Below, piece after piece: positions 52,637-62,148 of a DNA stretch of 64,000 nt. The stretch is taken from positions 1 through 64,000 of the forward strand of contig JAFRJM010000042.1 in the NCBI GenBank assembly GCA_017432285.1, read 5' to 3'. This stretch comes from Oscillospiraceae bacterium. GTDB taxonomy: Bacteria; Bacillota; Clostridia; Oscillospirales; Ruminococcaceae. A program made the translations under genes and the position numbers. Every line of letters begins with the position of its first letter. Position 1 is the stretch's first letter. Under the pieces are notes generated by a model that searched no databases, was not told where the DNA came from, and saw nothing but the letters and a program-made list of their open reading frames with translations.

Positions 52637-53656
52637 TTACTTATCTAGTCTGACACGTGGGTCAACGATAGTGTAAATGACATCAGTCAAAAGAACACCA
52701 ATCAAACTTACCAATGTATAAAACATCTGCATAGCAAGAACAAGCTCATAGTCTGTAGTCGAAAGACCAGACCAATACAACTTACCCGTTCCGTTCAGTG
52801 AGAATGTATTCTCAATAACAAGTGCTCCGCCGGTAAATACTCCTATAATCCAACCCATAATAGAAGTAGAAACCGGAAGAAGGGCGTTGCGCCAGGCATG
52901 GCTATAAATAACTACTTTCTCTTTCAAGCCTTTAGCGCGTGCTGTTCTAATATAATCCTGTGATAAAGTGTCTATCATTGCAGCACGAACAGTACGTGTC
53001 ATACCAGCAAGTCCGGTAAATACCAAGACGATAAGAGGTAAACACATATAGTATAAACGGTCCAGCAGTTCTCTCATTCCCGTATATGTTGCTCCGGGTG
53101 TTTTTGCTCCTCCAACCGGGAACCAGCGAAGAAGAACTGCAAAAATATAAATGAATAGAATTCCTATCAAGTATGTAGGCAAACTATAGCCGATAACAGT
53201 AGTAGCCTGAATTATACTATCAGAAGTTTTACGTGCATGAACTGCACAATAAATGCCAAGAGGAATAGTAATAGCTAATGTAAGTATGGTCGATACCAAA
53301 TTCAGGATAATCGTATTAGCCATTGGGACTTTTATAATATCAACAACATTTCTCTTGTAACTGATGGAATAGCCGAAATCGCCCTGCAGCATTCCGCTGA
53401 ACTTTCCATCCATATCTTTAATCAACCCCATCCATCTGGCATAACGGACAATAAGCGGATCATTCAATCCTAATTTCTGACGCAATTCCTGATATTGCCG
53501 GTTAAACTCTTCCGGCTTTAGTGTCTTACGAAGCGGCTCCATCTGAACCAGAGCCGGGTCACTAGGAATCAAGTTGTAGACAAAGTACATCATCAGTGAT
53601 ACAACGAAAAAGACTATCACTAGATATACCAGTCTTTTGATCATATACTTGACCAC
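52637..53656 (-). CDS. oppB: Oligopeptide ABC transporter permease OppB
   Basis: 339 residues with six helices. N-terminal IKRLVYLVIVFFVVSLMMYF and EAA loop DYIRTARAKGLKEKVVIYSHAWRNALLP identify the DppB/OppB class. Start GTG has GGAGG nine bases upstream. Slightly longer than average owing to an external stretch after helix 1 (about 30-90), still within family range. First gene after the oppA terminator. Confidence 0.94.
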   Translation of the reverse strand: MVKYMIKRLVYLVIVFFVVSLMMYFVYNLIPSDPALVQMEPLRKTLKPEEFNRQYQELRQKLGLNDPLIVRYARWMGLIKDMDGKFSGMLQGDFGYSISYKRNVVDIIKVPMANTIILNLVSTILTLAITIPLGIYCAVHARKTSDSIIQATTVIGYSLPTYLIGILFIYIFAVLLRWFPVGGAKTPGATYTGMRELLDRLYYMCLPLIVLVFTGLAGMTRTVRAAMIDTLSQDYIRTARAKGLKEKVVIYSHAWRNALLPVSTSIMGWIIGVFTGGALVIENTFSLNGTGKLYWSGLSTTDYELVLAMQMFYTLVSLIGVLLTDVIYTIVDPRVRLDK

Positions 53657-53764
53657 AGTAATAAGCCTCCATGTTTTCTAATAATTGCCTTTTACGATTT
53701 AATGCTATAAATGAAAAAAGGCAATAGGTGCGATATATATTAGCACAAAGAGGAGCAGAAAGCA

Positions 53765-53803
53765 ATAAAAAAGTCCCCTCTTCTGAAACAGAAGAGAGGA
53801 CAT
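53765..53803 (-). terminator. Rho-independent terminator between oppA and oppB
   Basis: Minus strand: GTCCTCTCTTCTG-TTT-CAGAAGAGGGGAC followed by TTTTTTATT. Because no promoter is evident before oppB, it is probably leaky and lowers oppBCDF relative to the abundant binding protein. Confidence 0.82.
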
Positions 53804-53836
53804 TTTTTAAATAAGACTTATACTGCCTGTTCTATA

Positions 53837-55852
53837 TTAGCCAACGAAGTCAGCATAGAGGATTGCACGATCGAATCCCCAGAACGGACCCTCAACATAG
53901 TTGGAAATTGTGTTCGGGTAAACAGATACGTAGATGTTTGCATAAAGCGGTACTCTCGGGAGCATCTCGTTATAGCGAACAACGAATTTCTGCCACATGT
54001 CAAGATATGTATCATAGTCACCAGGCTCAACACCGTAGACCATATCCATAGAAAGCTTATCAAGATCAGCATCATAAAGGTGAGTTGTGTTGTAACCTTC
54101 TTCAAGAAGTGCAGGTTTTGTTGTGAACTCGTTGGAGAAGTCATAAGCACCGGAGCTGAATCCTGTAGCAAGGTTGAACATGTTATATGTCGGTACGGAG
54201 TAATCACCGCCAAGGCCATAAGCGTCCTGACGATACATATAGTTGAGCAATTCAGGGAATGTCATGATGCTCTGCTTAATCTCAATACCAGCCTCTTTTG
54301 TTGCTGCGCCGTTTGCAAGCATTGTTGCAAGAAGGTCAGAAACAGAGTTGCCTTCAGAAGATGCCCAGTTAAGTGTAGCAGACATGAGAGTCTTGCCATT
54401 AACTTCGACACAGAAATCACCATAGTTCTCTGCCTGTTCAGCAGTGACTTCCTTGTAACGGACGAGTCCGGAACCATCGACATAATCGGTTCCATCAGCG
54501 TTCAGTACGAAGCCAGCCTCTTTCAGAAGCTCAACAGCCTTTTCAGGGTTAAAGTCATAAGTGTTCAGGTTCTGAGCCAAGAACTCTTTGCTATCATTGT
54601 ACATGCTGAAAGCTGTGCAGTACGGTCCATGGACAACGCCGCCCCAGCCCTGGCAGAACGTGTTAGCAAACTCGTTACGGTCAAGGAGGTAAGCAACTGC
54701 CTGACGGAACTCAGTAAACTGAGCTGGGCCAAGGTCGCATGCGAACTGGAAGTAGCCGAATCCAGCACGATCATAAGATGTGTAACTACCATCAAACTCG
54801 CCTGCATCGATCAGGTCAAGTGCTGCGTTAACGAGCTCACCATCAGCAATGCTGGAATAAAGCTCAACACCACCTGTTGCAAGGTTGTCGATAATGGTCT
54901 CATCCTCAGCCTTTACGATGATAACTTTCTGGATGTTAGGTTTACGTCCAGAGAAGTCACCGCAATAGTTGGGGTTGATCTCAAGAGTAATCTCGTTGGC
55001 GGACTTGTCGAAGCTGACAAGGTTGTACGGGCCAGCGGTTACACGATCGGATGTTGCATACTGAGCTGCAGCAACACTGTCAAGAACTGTAGTAAGATCT
55101 TTTCCGTCTGCATTCTCAAGATATGCGCCTTCGCCATCATCCTTTACGGACCAGCCAGGGCCGAACCAGTAATCGAGGTTGACTGCCTGTGCGCCTGCAT
55201 ATGCGAGCTCATAGTAATATGGCAGATAAACCTGATGTTCACCGTTTTCATCTGCAGTTGCACCTTCAGCCATAATGGTCTGTGAGAACTCATAATCTCC
55301 GAGGAGGCGGAGGCCGGGCAGAACATTAGTTGTTCCTTCACGATAAGCCACACCACCGGGGATATAGTCCCAAGAAGAGCTTGTAGTACCAGCATCCTTA
55401 CCAACTTTGCTCAGTGTAAAGAGCGGCCAAGCAAGGAAGTTCTGGGCTGTAACCGGATCACCATTGTTGAATACAAGGCCCTGTTTGATCTTGAAGGTGT
55501 AGGTAACGCTACCATCTTCATTCTCGGTACGCTCATAGGAATCAACAATAGAATCATTGATAACATAGTCACCGCTGAAGTTTGAAGTAACAGTGCTCAT
55601 GTCATCTGTAAGTGTGAGGACATCCTGGTCAGTAGCGTTGATTGAGCTTGTGAATGCACCATAAGCCCAGTCGCCGTTTGCCTCTGTGTCAGTTCCGATA
55701 ATGACCTGATTCGGCTTTGCCGGTGCAGGTGCTGGAGCTGGCTCATCATTGCCGCCGTCATCAGCTGGCTGTGTTTCACCGCAGCTGGTAAGGGTTGCAA
55801 AGCAGAGAACTACGAGAAGAATGACACTCAGAAGTTTTGTGATCTTCTTCAT
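53837..55852 (-). CDS. oppA: Oligopeptide-binding lipoprotein OppA (SBP family 5)
   Basis: 671 residues, longer than the usual 540-600. Lipoprotein signal with lipobox TSC (Cys24), an Asp/Pro/Ala-rich linker, then the family 5 binding fold: YTFKIKQGLVFNNGDPVTAQNF near residue 120, and FRQAVAYLLDRNEFANTF near 385. It captures peptides outside the membrane for OppBCDF. The gene is very evenly used codon-wise, leaving long open frames on the opposite strand. AAGGAAATG precedes the ATG; promoter at 55947-55975. Confidence 0.95.
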   Translation of the reverse strand: MKKITKLLSVILLVVLCFATLTSCGETQPADDGGNDEPAPAPAPAKPNQVIIGTDTEANGDWAYGAFTSSINATDQDVLTLTDDMSTVTSNFSGDYVINDSIVDSYERTENEDGSVTYTFKIKQGLVFNNGDPVTAQNFLAWPLFTLSKVGKDAGTTSSSWDYIPGGVAYREGTTNVLPGLRLLGDYEFSQTIMAEGATADENGEHQVYLPYYYELAYAGAQAVNLDYWFGPGWSVKDDGEGAYLENADGKDLTTVLDSVAAAQYATSDRVTAGPYNLVSFDKSANEITLEINPNYCGDFSGRKPNIQKVIIVKAEDETIIDNLATGGVELYSSIADGELVNAALDLIDAGEFDGSYTSYDRAGFGYFQFACDLGPAQFTEFRQAVAYLLDRNEFANTFCQGWGGVVHGPYCTAFSMYNDSKEFLAQNLNTYDFNPEKAVELLKEAGFVLNADGTDYVDGSGLVRYKEVTAEQAENYGDFCVEVNGKTLMSATLNWASSEGNSVSDLLATMLANGAATKEAGIEIKQSIMTFPELLNYMYRQDAYGLGGDYSVPTYNMFNLATGFSSGAYDFSNEFTTKPALLEEGYNTTHLYDADLDKLSMDMVYGVEPGDYDTYLDMWQKFVVRYNEMLPRVPLYANIYVSVYPNTISNYVEGPFWGFDRAILYADFVG

Positions 55853-55946
55853 TTTGCATTTCCTTTCATTTTTTCAAATATTACGTATTCGCAATATTCC
55901 TAAAATAGATGTCTTTAGAGTATTCCCCTTATGACATTTCCAAAAC

Positions 55947-55975
55947 AATTTACTTCATTTGATACAAATTGTCAA
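55947..55975 (-). promoter_or_regulatory. Promoter of oppA
   Basis: Minus strand: perfect TTGACA (55970-55975), 17-base spacer, TAAATT (55947-55952), with a leader of about 90 bases to the ATG. The rest of the divergent gap (55853-56169) is very AT-rich; no ORF is supported. Confidence 0.75.
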
Positions 55976-56079
55976 TTAAAAACGACATTCTTTGGTTATT
56001 TTCACCAATTTGTAACCTTTATTTGAATACTTGCACAATTTCGCCTATTTATTTATCGCAGTTCTTTTATCTTTTGCTG

Positions 56080-56109
56080 TTGATTATGTACATATTTAAT
56101 TAGTAATAT
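56080..56109 (+). promoter_or_regulatory. Promoter of the second MFS gene
   Basis: TTGATT (56080-56085), 18-base spacer, TAATAT (56104-56109). Confidence 0.65.
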
Positions 56110-56128
56110 AAACTTAATTAGATACATT

Positions 56129-56158
56129 GAAAGACGCTTTTAAGAAAGACGCTTTTAA
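56129..56158 (+). repeat. 15-bp perfect tandem repeat in the MFS leader
   Basis: GAAAGACGCTTTTAA occurs twice in direct succession (56129-56143, 56144-56158), just before the Shine-Dalgarno AGAGG. A partial third copy, AAAAGACGCTTGTTA, lies at the start of the coding region near 56187. Confidence 0.9.
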
Positions 56159-56169
56159 AGAGGAAATTA

Positions 56170-57384
56170 ATGAATATTAATTCAGAAAAAAGACGCTTGT
56201 TACTTGCAACTGCTTTTTGTTATTACATGTATTTTGCACAGTCTGTTGCACGAAACATTTATAATACATTGACCCCCTTCATAGTAGATCACTATGGAAC
56301 CTCGCTCACAGAGAGCTCAGTGTTCACCATCGCCGAGAACATCGGGTATGTTCTTATAATGTATATTGTAACTGTCGTGGCAGACAGGATCGATAAAGCG
56401 TGGTTATTATTTGGTCTCAGTGCAGTTTACAGCTTAATGCTCTTATATATGGGAAAGGGACCTTCTTTTCTCTTCTTTCTCCTTTCCCTTTTTATTACCG
56501 GGATGCTTGGCAGATACATGGATACTACATGTACAGCGTACATAAGTGATCTTTATGGAGAAAACAGAAACAGATATATGAGCATCCTTTTAATTCTGTT
56601 CTATATCGGCAGCACATTAGCTCCAAACCTCAATACATATTTAATAGAAGCTCTCAACAGAAAATGGCATATATCTTATGCTGTTGCCGGTTTTATTATG
56701 GCAGTCGGTAGCATACTGTATCTTTTATTCCTGATATTTGTTAAGAAGCCTGAATTAGCTGTCAAGCGTGCCAGGTCAAACATTGAGAAAAAGATCAGCG
56801 CGATAACGCTTTTGAAAAACAGAAACATCGCTTCATTATGCGGAAACTATATATTCAATTCATTTGCTTTGTATTTCTCTACCCAACTTATCCTATATTT
56901 ATCGATGACAGACCCTGATCTCTATACTACTTCAGTACGAGGTTTTATAGCTACAGCAGGATCAGTTGGTCTGGTAGTTGGAAGCGCACTTTATGTGTGG
57001 ATATCAAAAAAGACTAGTGCTGATGTTTATCTGAGAGTCGAAACTATTATTACTTTTGTGTTCAGTTTAGTTGCTCTTCTTATAAATCGTCCTGTTTTCT
57101 GGATGATATCCAAATTCCTTTCCAGCGCTATCGGAGGCGGAAGTTTTACTGCCAGAACGTTGCTATGCTGTGAAGAATATCCCGAATACTCCTCATCTGC
57201 AATAGCAGTTGTATCCCTTACCGCAGGTATCGCTTCTATTATTGCCACTCCGCTGCTGAACATGCTTGCTGATGCGACTTCTTTCAAGTTCGCAATGTAT
57301 TTCTCTTTGTTCCTCAGTATCGGTGCATGGGCAATACTTCGATTCGGATATGTACCACGAGGAGCCAAAGCATTAGATATGTGA
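56170..57384 (+). CDS. MFS transporter, paralogue of the one at 12573
   Basis: 404 residues, about twelve helices. VVADRIDKAWLLFG is the motif A-like loop. It shares specific segments with 12573-13811 (YNTLTPFIVDHYGTSLTESS; DTTCTAYISDLYGENR; RGFIATAGS; SFTARTLLCCEEYPEY), well beyond general MFS similarity, so they are paralogues. Substrate unknown. Its own promoter and terminator make it a single unit between oppA and pepF. Confidence 0.87.
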   Translation: MNINSEKRRLLLATAFCYYMYFAQSVARNIYNTLTPFIVDHYGTSLTESSVFTIAENIGYVLIMYIVTVVADRIDKAWLLFGLSAVYSLMLLYMGKGPSFLFFLLSLFITGMLGRYMDTTCTAYISDLYGENRNRYMSILLILFYIGSTLAPNLNTYLIEALNRKWHISYAVAGFIMAVGSILYLLFLIFVKKPELAVKRARSNIEKKISAITLLKNRNIASLCGNYIFNSFALYFSTQLILYLSMTDPDLYTTSVRGFIATAGSVGLVVGSALYVWISKKTSADVYLRVETIITFVFSLVALLINRPVFWMISKFLSSAIGGGSFTARTLLCCEEYPEYSSSAIAVVSLTAGIASIIATPLLNMLADATSFKFAMYFSLFLSIGAWAILRFGYVPRGAKALDM

Positions 57385-57401
57385 AACATTTCACAAGAAA
57401 T

Positions 57402-57430
57402 AAAACAGGGGCACACAGCCCCTGTTTTTT
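57402..57430 (+). terminator. Rho-independent terminator after the MFS gene
   Basis: AAACAGGGGC-ACACA-GCCCCTGTTT followed by a T-run; also flanked by A-residues so may serve convergent pepF. Confidence 0.88.
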
Positions 57431-57465
57431 CTATGTTATATACATTTTGGAACTATAACTTGTTA

Positions 57466-59268
57466 TCATTCTGCGAGGTTTTCCAATTCATCAACCAGTT
57501 CGCCAAATAATGAAAGTGCGGAGTTGATAGGATCAGGTGTACTCATATCTACACCTGCCAGCTTAAGCAGAGAGATCGGATCCATACTGCTTCCGCTTGA
57601 AAGGAACCTCTTATAATCCTTTACTGCAGTCTCCCCTTCTTCAAGGATCCTGTTAGCAATAGCCACCGCTGCAGAAAAACCGGTCGCATACTGGAACACA
57701 TAATAGTTATAGAAGAAATGCGGTATCCGTGCCCATTCATATGCGATCCAGTCATCCGAGATCATATCAGGACCAAAGTACAGTTTATTCAGTTCATAAT
57801 ATTTCTCGTTTAATGCATCTGCGGTAAGAGCTTCTCCGTTTTCAGCCATTTGACCAAGCATAAGTTCAAATTCAGCAAACATAGTCTGACGATAAACTGT
57901 TCCCTTGAAAGAATCAAGGAAATGATTTATCAGATAGGCTCTCTGCTTCTTGTCTTCTGTATTCTTCAGCAGATATTTCATCAAGAGTATCTCATTACAT
58001 GTCGATGCCACTTCAGCAACAAATATCACATAATCCGATGTGCAGACAGGCTGATTTTTTGTACTGTGATAGCTGTGAAGCGCATGTCCCATCTCATGAG
58101 CTAATGTAAACATGCTGTCAAGATTGTCTTTCTGGTTCAGCAGGACATACGGATGAGGTCTTCCCGAACCAGTAGAATATGCTCCGCCCGTCTTTCCCTC
58201 ATTTGGATAGACATCTATCCAGCGATTCTCAAATCCTTCTTTAAGCAGATCAGTATAATCCTCGCCAAGTACGGCAAGCGCTTTCAAAACTGTGTCTTTT
58301 GCCTTGTCAAAAGGAACTTCGACTGCTACATCCTTCACTATCGGAGCATATACATCATACATGTGAAGCTCCTCAAGTCCCATCATCTTCTTGCGGAGGC
58401 GTACATAATGATACATTTTGTCCAGGTTGTCATGAACAGCGCTGATAAGGTTATGATAAACTTCCGTCGGGACTTCATTATCATCTAATGAAGCTTCCAA
58501 TGTGCTGCTGTAGTTCCTGGCTCGGGCGTTAAATACTAATCCTTTGAATTGACCGTCCAGAATAGCCGCAAGAGTATTTTTTAACTCAGAGAACTTTTCA
58601 TAATACAGATCGAAAGCCTGTTTCCTGAAATTCACATCACTATTCTCAAGCAGGAACGGCAGATTGTCCTCCGTCATCTGATGAGCAATACCTTCAGCAT
58701 CAATTACATCTGGGAATTTCATCTCTGCACTTCTGAGCACGCTTCCGACACTTTCCGGAACTGCAGCAAGTTCTCCTGATAATGCAAGAACCCGTTCCGC
58801 TTCCGGACTGAGTACATGAGCTTTCCTTCTGCGGATATCGTCTATAACACGTCTGTATTCTTTCAGTTCCGGTTTTTCTTCAAAATACTTATCAATCGCT
58901 GCGTCATCGATTGCCATAATCTCCGGAACCGCAAATGACCTGGCACTGTCTATAGCCACATATGTTCCCATAGCCTTACCTACCAGATCCTGATAGTGGT
59001 TATTAGCTGTATCTTCATCTTTTTTACAGAACGCATATGTGAACAGCGGCTCCAGGAGCAAGGATACTTCATCCTGAAGCTTCAGATATGAAAACAGCAC
59101 TTCAGCAGATTCACCAATTCTGCCCTGAAACTCAGTTATACGCGAAGGAACATCTTTTAACTTTTCGAACCTCTCAAGCCACTGCTCCTCTGTCTCAAAC
59201 AGATCTTCAAGTTTCCATGTATACTCTGCCGGTACTTCGCTTCTTTTTGGAATTCTCTTTTCTGCCAT
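57466..59268 (-). CDS. pepF: Oligoendopeptidase F
   Basis: 600 residues from ATG 59268 (AAAGGG upstream), the standard PepF length; 13 codons more are open upstream without homology. M3 zinc metallopeptidase: LAHEMGHALHSYHS gives the HExxH motif (391-395) and VAEVASTCNEILL the third ligand Glu. It cleaves imported peptides of about 7-17 residues in the cytoplasm, so fits beside the opp operon. Its promoter lies at 59307-59335. Confidence 0.96.
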   Translation of the reverse strand: MAEKRIPKRSEVPAEYTWKLEDLFETEEQWLERFEKLKDVPSRITEFQGRIGESAEVLFSYLKLQDEVSLLLEPLFTYAFCKKDEDTANNHYQDLVGKAMGTYVAIDSARSFAVPEIMAIDDAAIDKYFEEKPELKEYRRVIDDIRRRKAHVLSPEAERVLALSGELAAVPESVGSVLRSAEMKFPDVIDAEGIAHQMTEDNLPFLLENSDVNFRKQAFDLYYEKFSELKNTLAAILDGQFKGLVFNARARNYSSTLEASLDDNEVPTEVYHNLISAVHDNLDKMYHYVRLRKKMMGLEELHMYDVYAPIVKDVAVEVPFDKAKDTVLKALAVLGEDYTDLLKEGFENRWIDVYPNEGKTGGAYSTGSGRPHPYVLLNQKDNLDSMFTLAHEMGHALHSYHSTKNQPVCTSDYVIFVAEVASTCNEILLMKYLLKNTEDKKQRAYLINHFLDSFKGTVYRQTMFAEFELMLGQMAENGEALTADALNEKYYELNKLYFGPDMISDDWIAYEWARIPHFFYNYYVFQYATGFSAAVAIANRILEEGETAVKDYKRFLSSGSSMDPISLLKLAGVDMSTPDPINSALSLFGELVDELENLAE

Positions 59269-59306
59269 ATTTATATCCCTTTCTCTGTGATCATTCACTG
59301 TACACA

Positions 59307-59335
59307 ATAATAGTTTTTTGTTTGGGCCACTGCAA
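59307..59335 (-). promoter_or_regulatory. Promoter of pepF
   Basis: Minus strand: TTGCAG (59330-59335), 17-base spacer, TATTAT (59307-59312). Confidence 0.65.
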
Positions 59336-59398
59336 ATAGTTCTTGATAATATCCGCGTCTTTCTTTAAACTTTTAAGCAATATATTCTGGAGATAGTT

Positions 59399-60115
59399 AT
59401 GGAAAAGCTTACATTCAAAACAGGGTTAAAAGACGGAGTACCTATTGCATTAGGCTACCTATTCGTATCCATAGGGTTCGGGATTACTGCGATCAATTCC
59501 GGCCTTAATCCCCTGATGGCCATAATTATCTCAGCAACAAATGTGACCTCGGCAGGTCAGGTTGCAGGAGTTAGGGTATTATCCGAATCCGTTGTGTTTT
59601 TATCTTCTGCTTTAGAAATGTTCCTGACTCAGTTCGTCATCAACCTTCGCTATTCATTAATGGGTATTTCTTTATCGCAGAAGACTGATTCCTCATTTGA
59701 TACCAAGAACAGGATGATATGTGCTTACTCTATTACTGATGAGATATATGCCGTAGCATCGACACGCAAAAGCCCAATCAACGTATCTTATTTTCTTGGT
59801 TTAAGCTTTCTGCCGGTAATCGGTTGGACTGTCGGCACCGCCATAGGCGCATTTGTCGGTTCAAGCATAGACCCACAAGTATCCGCAATTTTCGGTCTGG
59901 CAATATATGGCATGTTTCTTTCCATATTCATACCGCCCGCCAAAAAGAGCAAAGGCATTCTTGTAAGTGTGTTCCTTGGAGCCATAATAAGCTGCTTGAT
60001 TTACTATATTCCATCTCTAAGTTTTATTTCATCCGGATTTTCTGTCATTATTTCATCACTAGTCGGTGCCTCAGTTGCAGCGCTCCTTCTTCCGCATAAG
60101 GAGGATGAAGAATGA
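59399..60115 (+). CDS. azlC: AzlC family branched-chain amino acid exporter, large subunit
   Basis: 238 residues. KDGVPIALGYLFVSIGFGI opens the family, NLRYSLMGISLS and TDEIYAVAS are conserved AzlC segments, with about seven or eight helices. Together with AzlD it exports leucine, isoleucine, valine or analogues. CTGGAG precedes the ATG. Overlaps azlD by four bases. Confidence 0.93.
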   Translation: MEKLTFKTGLKDGVPIALGYLFVSIGFGITAINSGLNPLMAIIISATNVTSAGQVAGVRVLSESVVFLSSALEMFLTQFVINLRYSLMGISLSQKTDSSFDTKNRMICAYSITDEIYAVASTRKSPINVSYFLGLSFLPVIGWTVGTAIGAFVGSSIDPQVSAIFGLAIYGMFLSIFIPPAKKSKGILVSVFLGAIISCLIYYIPSLSFISSGFSVIISSLVGASVAALLLPHKEDEE

Positions 60116-60414
60116 ACAGAGTATGTCTAATGATCATTATGGCTGTAACTACATACCTTGTACGTATGATCCCGTTCACAGCATTCAGAAAAAAGATCAC
60201 AAATCCATTCTTTAAAAGCCTTATCTACTATCTGCCTTATGCTATTTTGAGTGCGATGACATTCCCGTTTATCATTTATTCAGCAGATTGTATACCAGCT
60301 GCTGTAGCAGGTTTAGTCATTGGTTCTTTTCTGGGATTATTTGAACGCTCGCTTGTTGAGATATCCCTGGCGACAAGTGCAGTGGCATTTATAGTTTGGT
60401 TCTTCCTGAAATGA
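60112..60414 (+). CDS. azlD: AzlD family branched-chain amino acid exporter, small subunit
   Basis: 100 residues with three or four helices. TYLVRMIPFTAFRKKI and LPYAILSAMTFP are AzlD hallmarks. It starts inside the last codons of azlC (ATGA), the usual coupling for this two-part exporter. Confidence 0.93.
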   Translation: MNRVCLMIIMAVTTYLVRMIPFTAFRKKITNPFFKSLIYYLPYAILSAMTFPFIIYSADCIPAAVAGLVIGSFLGLFERSLVEISLATSAVAFIVWFFLK

Positions 60415-60421
60415 GGCAATA

Positions 60422-60910
60422 ATGAAAATTAGAAACGCAAATATACAGGATCTCAGTGCAATTCACGGTGTTTATTCTGTTGCAAAACGGTTTATGCGTG
60501 AACATGGAAATCCAACCCAATGGGATTCCAATTACCCAAGCGATGAATTGCTTTTATCTGACATAGATCGAAACAGTCTGTTTGTTATTGAATCTGATGA
60601 TGCGATCCATGCTGTTTTTGCTTTGTTGCCCGGACCAGACCCGACATACAGCTATATTGAAGGAAAATGGCTGAGCGAATCCGATTATTATGTTATTCAC
60701 AGAGTGGCAAGCGATAATACTTTACATGGCGTTTTGCCTTTAGTTTTATCATTTGCATTCAATTTTACGAATTCGATAAGAATCGATACCCATTCAGACA
60801 ATACTGTAATGCAACATCTCCTCATAAAAAACGGTTTTACTTACTGCGGAACGATATATCTGCTCGACGGTAATCCAAGGATGGCATACCAGAAAGATAT
60901 TTTCATATAA
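60422..60910 (+). CDS. GNAT family N-acetyltransferase
   Basis: 162 residues. The start MKIRNANIQDLSAIHGVYSVAK and the motif A/B region near the end (RIDTHSDNTVMQHLLIKNGFTYCGTIYL) are typical GNAT. The Q/RxxGxG/A CoA loop is not obvious, which is common in this subgroup. Substrate unknown. GAGGCAATA is just upstream; seven bases after azlD, so likely in the same transcript. Confidence 0.85.
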   Translation: MKIRNANIQDLSAIHGVYSVAKRFMREHGNPTQWDSNYPSDELLLSDIDRNSLFVIESDDAIHAVFALLPGPDPTYSYIEGKWLSESDYYVIHRVASDNTLHGVLPLVLSFAFNFTNSIRIDTHSDNTVMQHLLIKNGFTYCGTIYLLDGNPRMAYQKDIFI

Positions 60911-60942
60911 AAAGACGAGACACATAGTCTCGTCTCTTTTTT
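60910..60942. terminator. Rho-independent terminator of azlCD-GNAT
   Basis: AGACGAGAC-N5-GTCTCGTCT followed by CTTTTTT; A-run on the other side suits the convergent kbl too. Confidence 0.9.
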
Positions 60943-60951
60943 ATGCAAGTT

Positions 60952-62145
60952 TTATAGGCCCATTTCTTCTCTGACTTTAACAAAGCAATCTACAGCAAAT
61001 TCTATATCCTCTTTTGTATGATTCGCGCAGATCTGAGTGCGTATTCTAGCTTTTCCTTTTGGCACAACAGGATATGAGAACGCAACAACATACACTCCTT
61101 TTTCAACCATTCGCTTTGCAAATTCAGCTGTTGTCTTTTCGTCATAGAGCATAACAGGAACGATAGGATGCACACCAGGAATGACATCGAATCCATTCTC
61201 TACCATTTTATTGCGGTAATACAGTGTTACTTCTTCAAGGTGATCTCTTAACGATGTGCTCTGGGCAAGCATGTCAAACAATTCCAGGCTTGCACCGGCA
61301 ATGGCAGGAGCCAGTGTATTAGAGAACAGATACGGTCTGCTGCGCTGGCGAAGCAGGTCAACTATCTCTTTCCTTCCGGAAGTATAACCGCCGGAAGCTC
61401 CTCCTAATGCTTTGCCTAAAGTTCCGGTGATAATATCGACCTTCCCCTGCACGCCGCAGTATTCTGCAGTACCTCTGCCTGTTTTCCCGACAAAGCCAAC
61501 AGCATGAGAATCATCTACCATGACCAATGCTTCGTATTTCTCTGCCAGATCAGTAATGCCTTGCAGATTGCAGATAATGCCATCCATAGAGAATACACCG
61601 TCAGTGGCTATAAGCTTTATTCTGGCTCCGGCTTCCTCTGCTTCTTTGAGCTTGCTTTCGAGATCTGCCATATCATTATTCTTGTACCTGTATCTCTTTG
61701 CCTTGCACAAACGCACACCATCAATGATAGAAGCATGGTTCAGTTCATCACTGATTACAGCATCTTCGGCTGTGAGAAGGGTTTCAAAAAGACCTCCATT
61801 TGCGTCAAAACAGGACGAATACAGAATCGTATCATCTGTTCCCAGAAATGCAGATATCTTTTGTTCGAGCTGCTTATGGATATCCTGTGTACCGCAGATA
61901 AAACGTACTGAAGCCATACCATAGCCGCGCTCATCATAAGTACGTTTTGCAGCTTCTATAAGCCTAGGATCATTTCCAAGTCCAAGATAGTTATTTGCAC
62001 ACATGCAGAGCAGTTCCCTTCCGTCCTGCAGTTTTACTCTTGAACCCTGAGGTGATACAAAAGGTGCTTCGCTTTTTAACAGCCCGGCTTCTTCAATACC
62101 TTTGACTTCGTCCTTATAAAACTGTAACGCTTCTTTTCTGTTCAT
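60952..62145 (-). CDS. kbl: Glycine C-acetyltransferase (2-amino-3-ketobutyrate CoA ligase)
   Basis: 397 residues, PLP-dependent alpha-oxoamine synthase. It cleaves 2-amino-3-oxobutyrate with CoA to glycine and acetyl-CoA. The PLP lysine lies in [31 protein letters not shown] and YLFSNTLAP are conserved. Three bases after tdh, giving the two-step threonine pathway. Confidence 0.95.
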   Translation of the reverse strand: MNRKEALQFYKDEVKGIEEAGLLKSEAPFVSPQGSRVKLQDGRELLCMCANNYLGLGNDPRLIEAAKRTYDERGYGMASVRFICGTQDIHKQLEQKISAFLGTDDTILYSSCFDANGGLFETLLTAEDAVISDELNHASIIDGVRLCKAKRYRYKNNDMADLESKLKEAEEAGARIKLIATDGVFSMDGIICNLQGITDLAEKYEALVMVDDSHAVGFVGKTGRGTAEYCGVQGKVDIITGTLGKALGGASGGYTSGRKEIVDLLRQRSRPYLFSNTLAPAIAGASLELFDMLAQSTSLRDHLEEVTLYYRNKMVENGFDVIPGVHPIVPVMLYDEKTTAEFAKRMVEKGVYVVAFSYPVVPKGKARIRTQICANHTKEDIEFAVDCFVKVREEMGL

Positions 62146-62148
62146 TCT

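Noticed and set aside
54080-55285. 401-codon open frame on the plus strand opposite oppA
   Set aside because: oppA is a clear full-length binding lipoprotein with promoter and Shine-Dalgarno. The opposite frame has no recognisable domain, is odd in composition (many Cys and Val), and is best explained by regular codon use in oppA.
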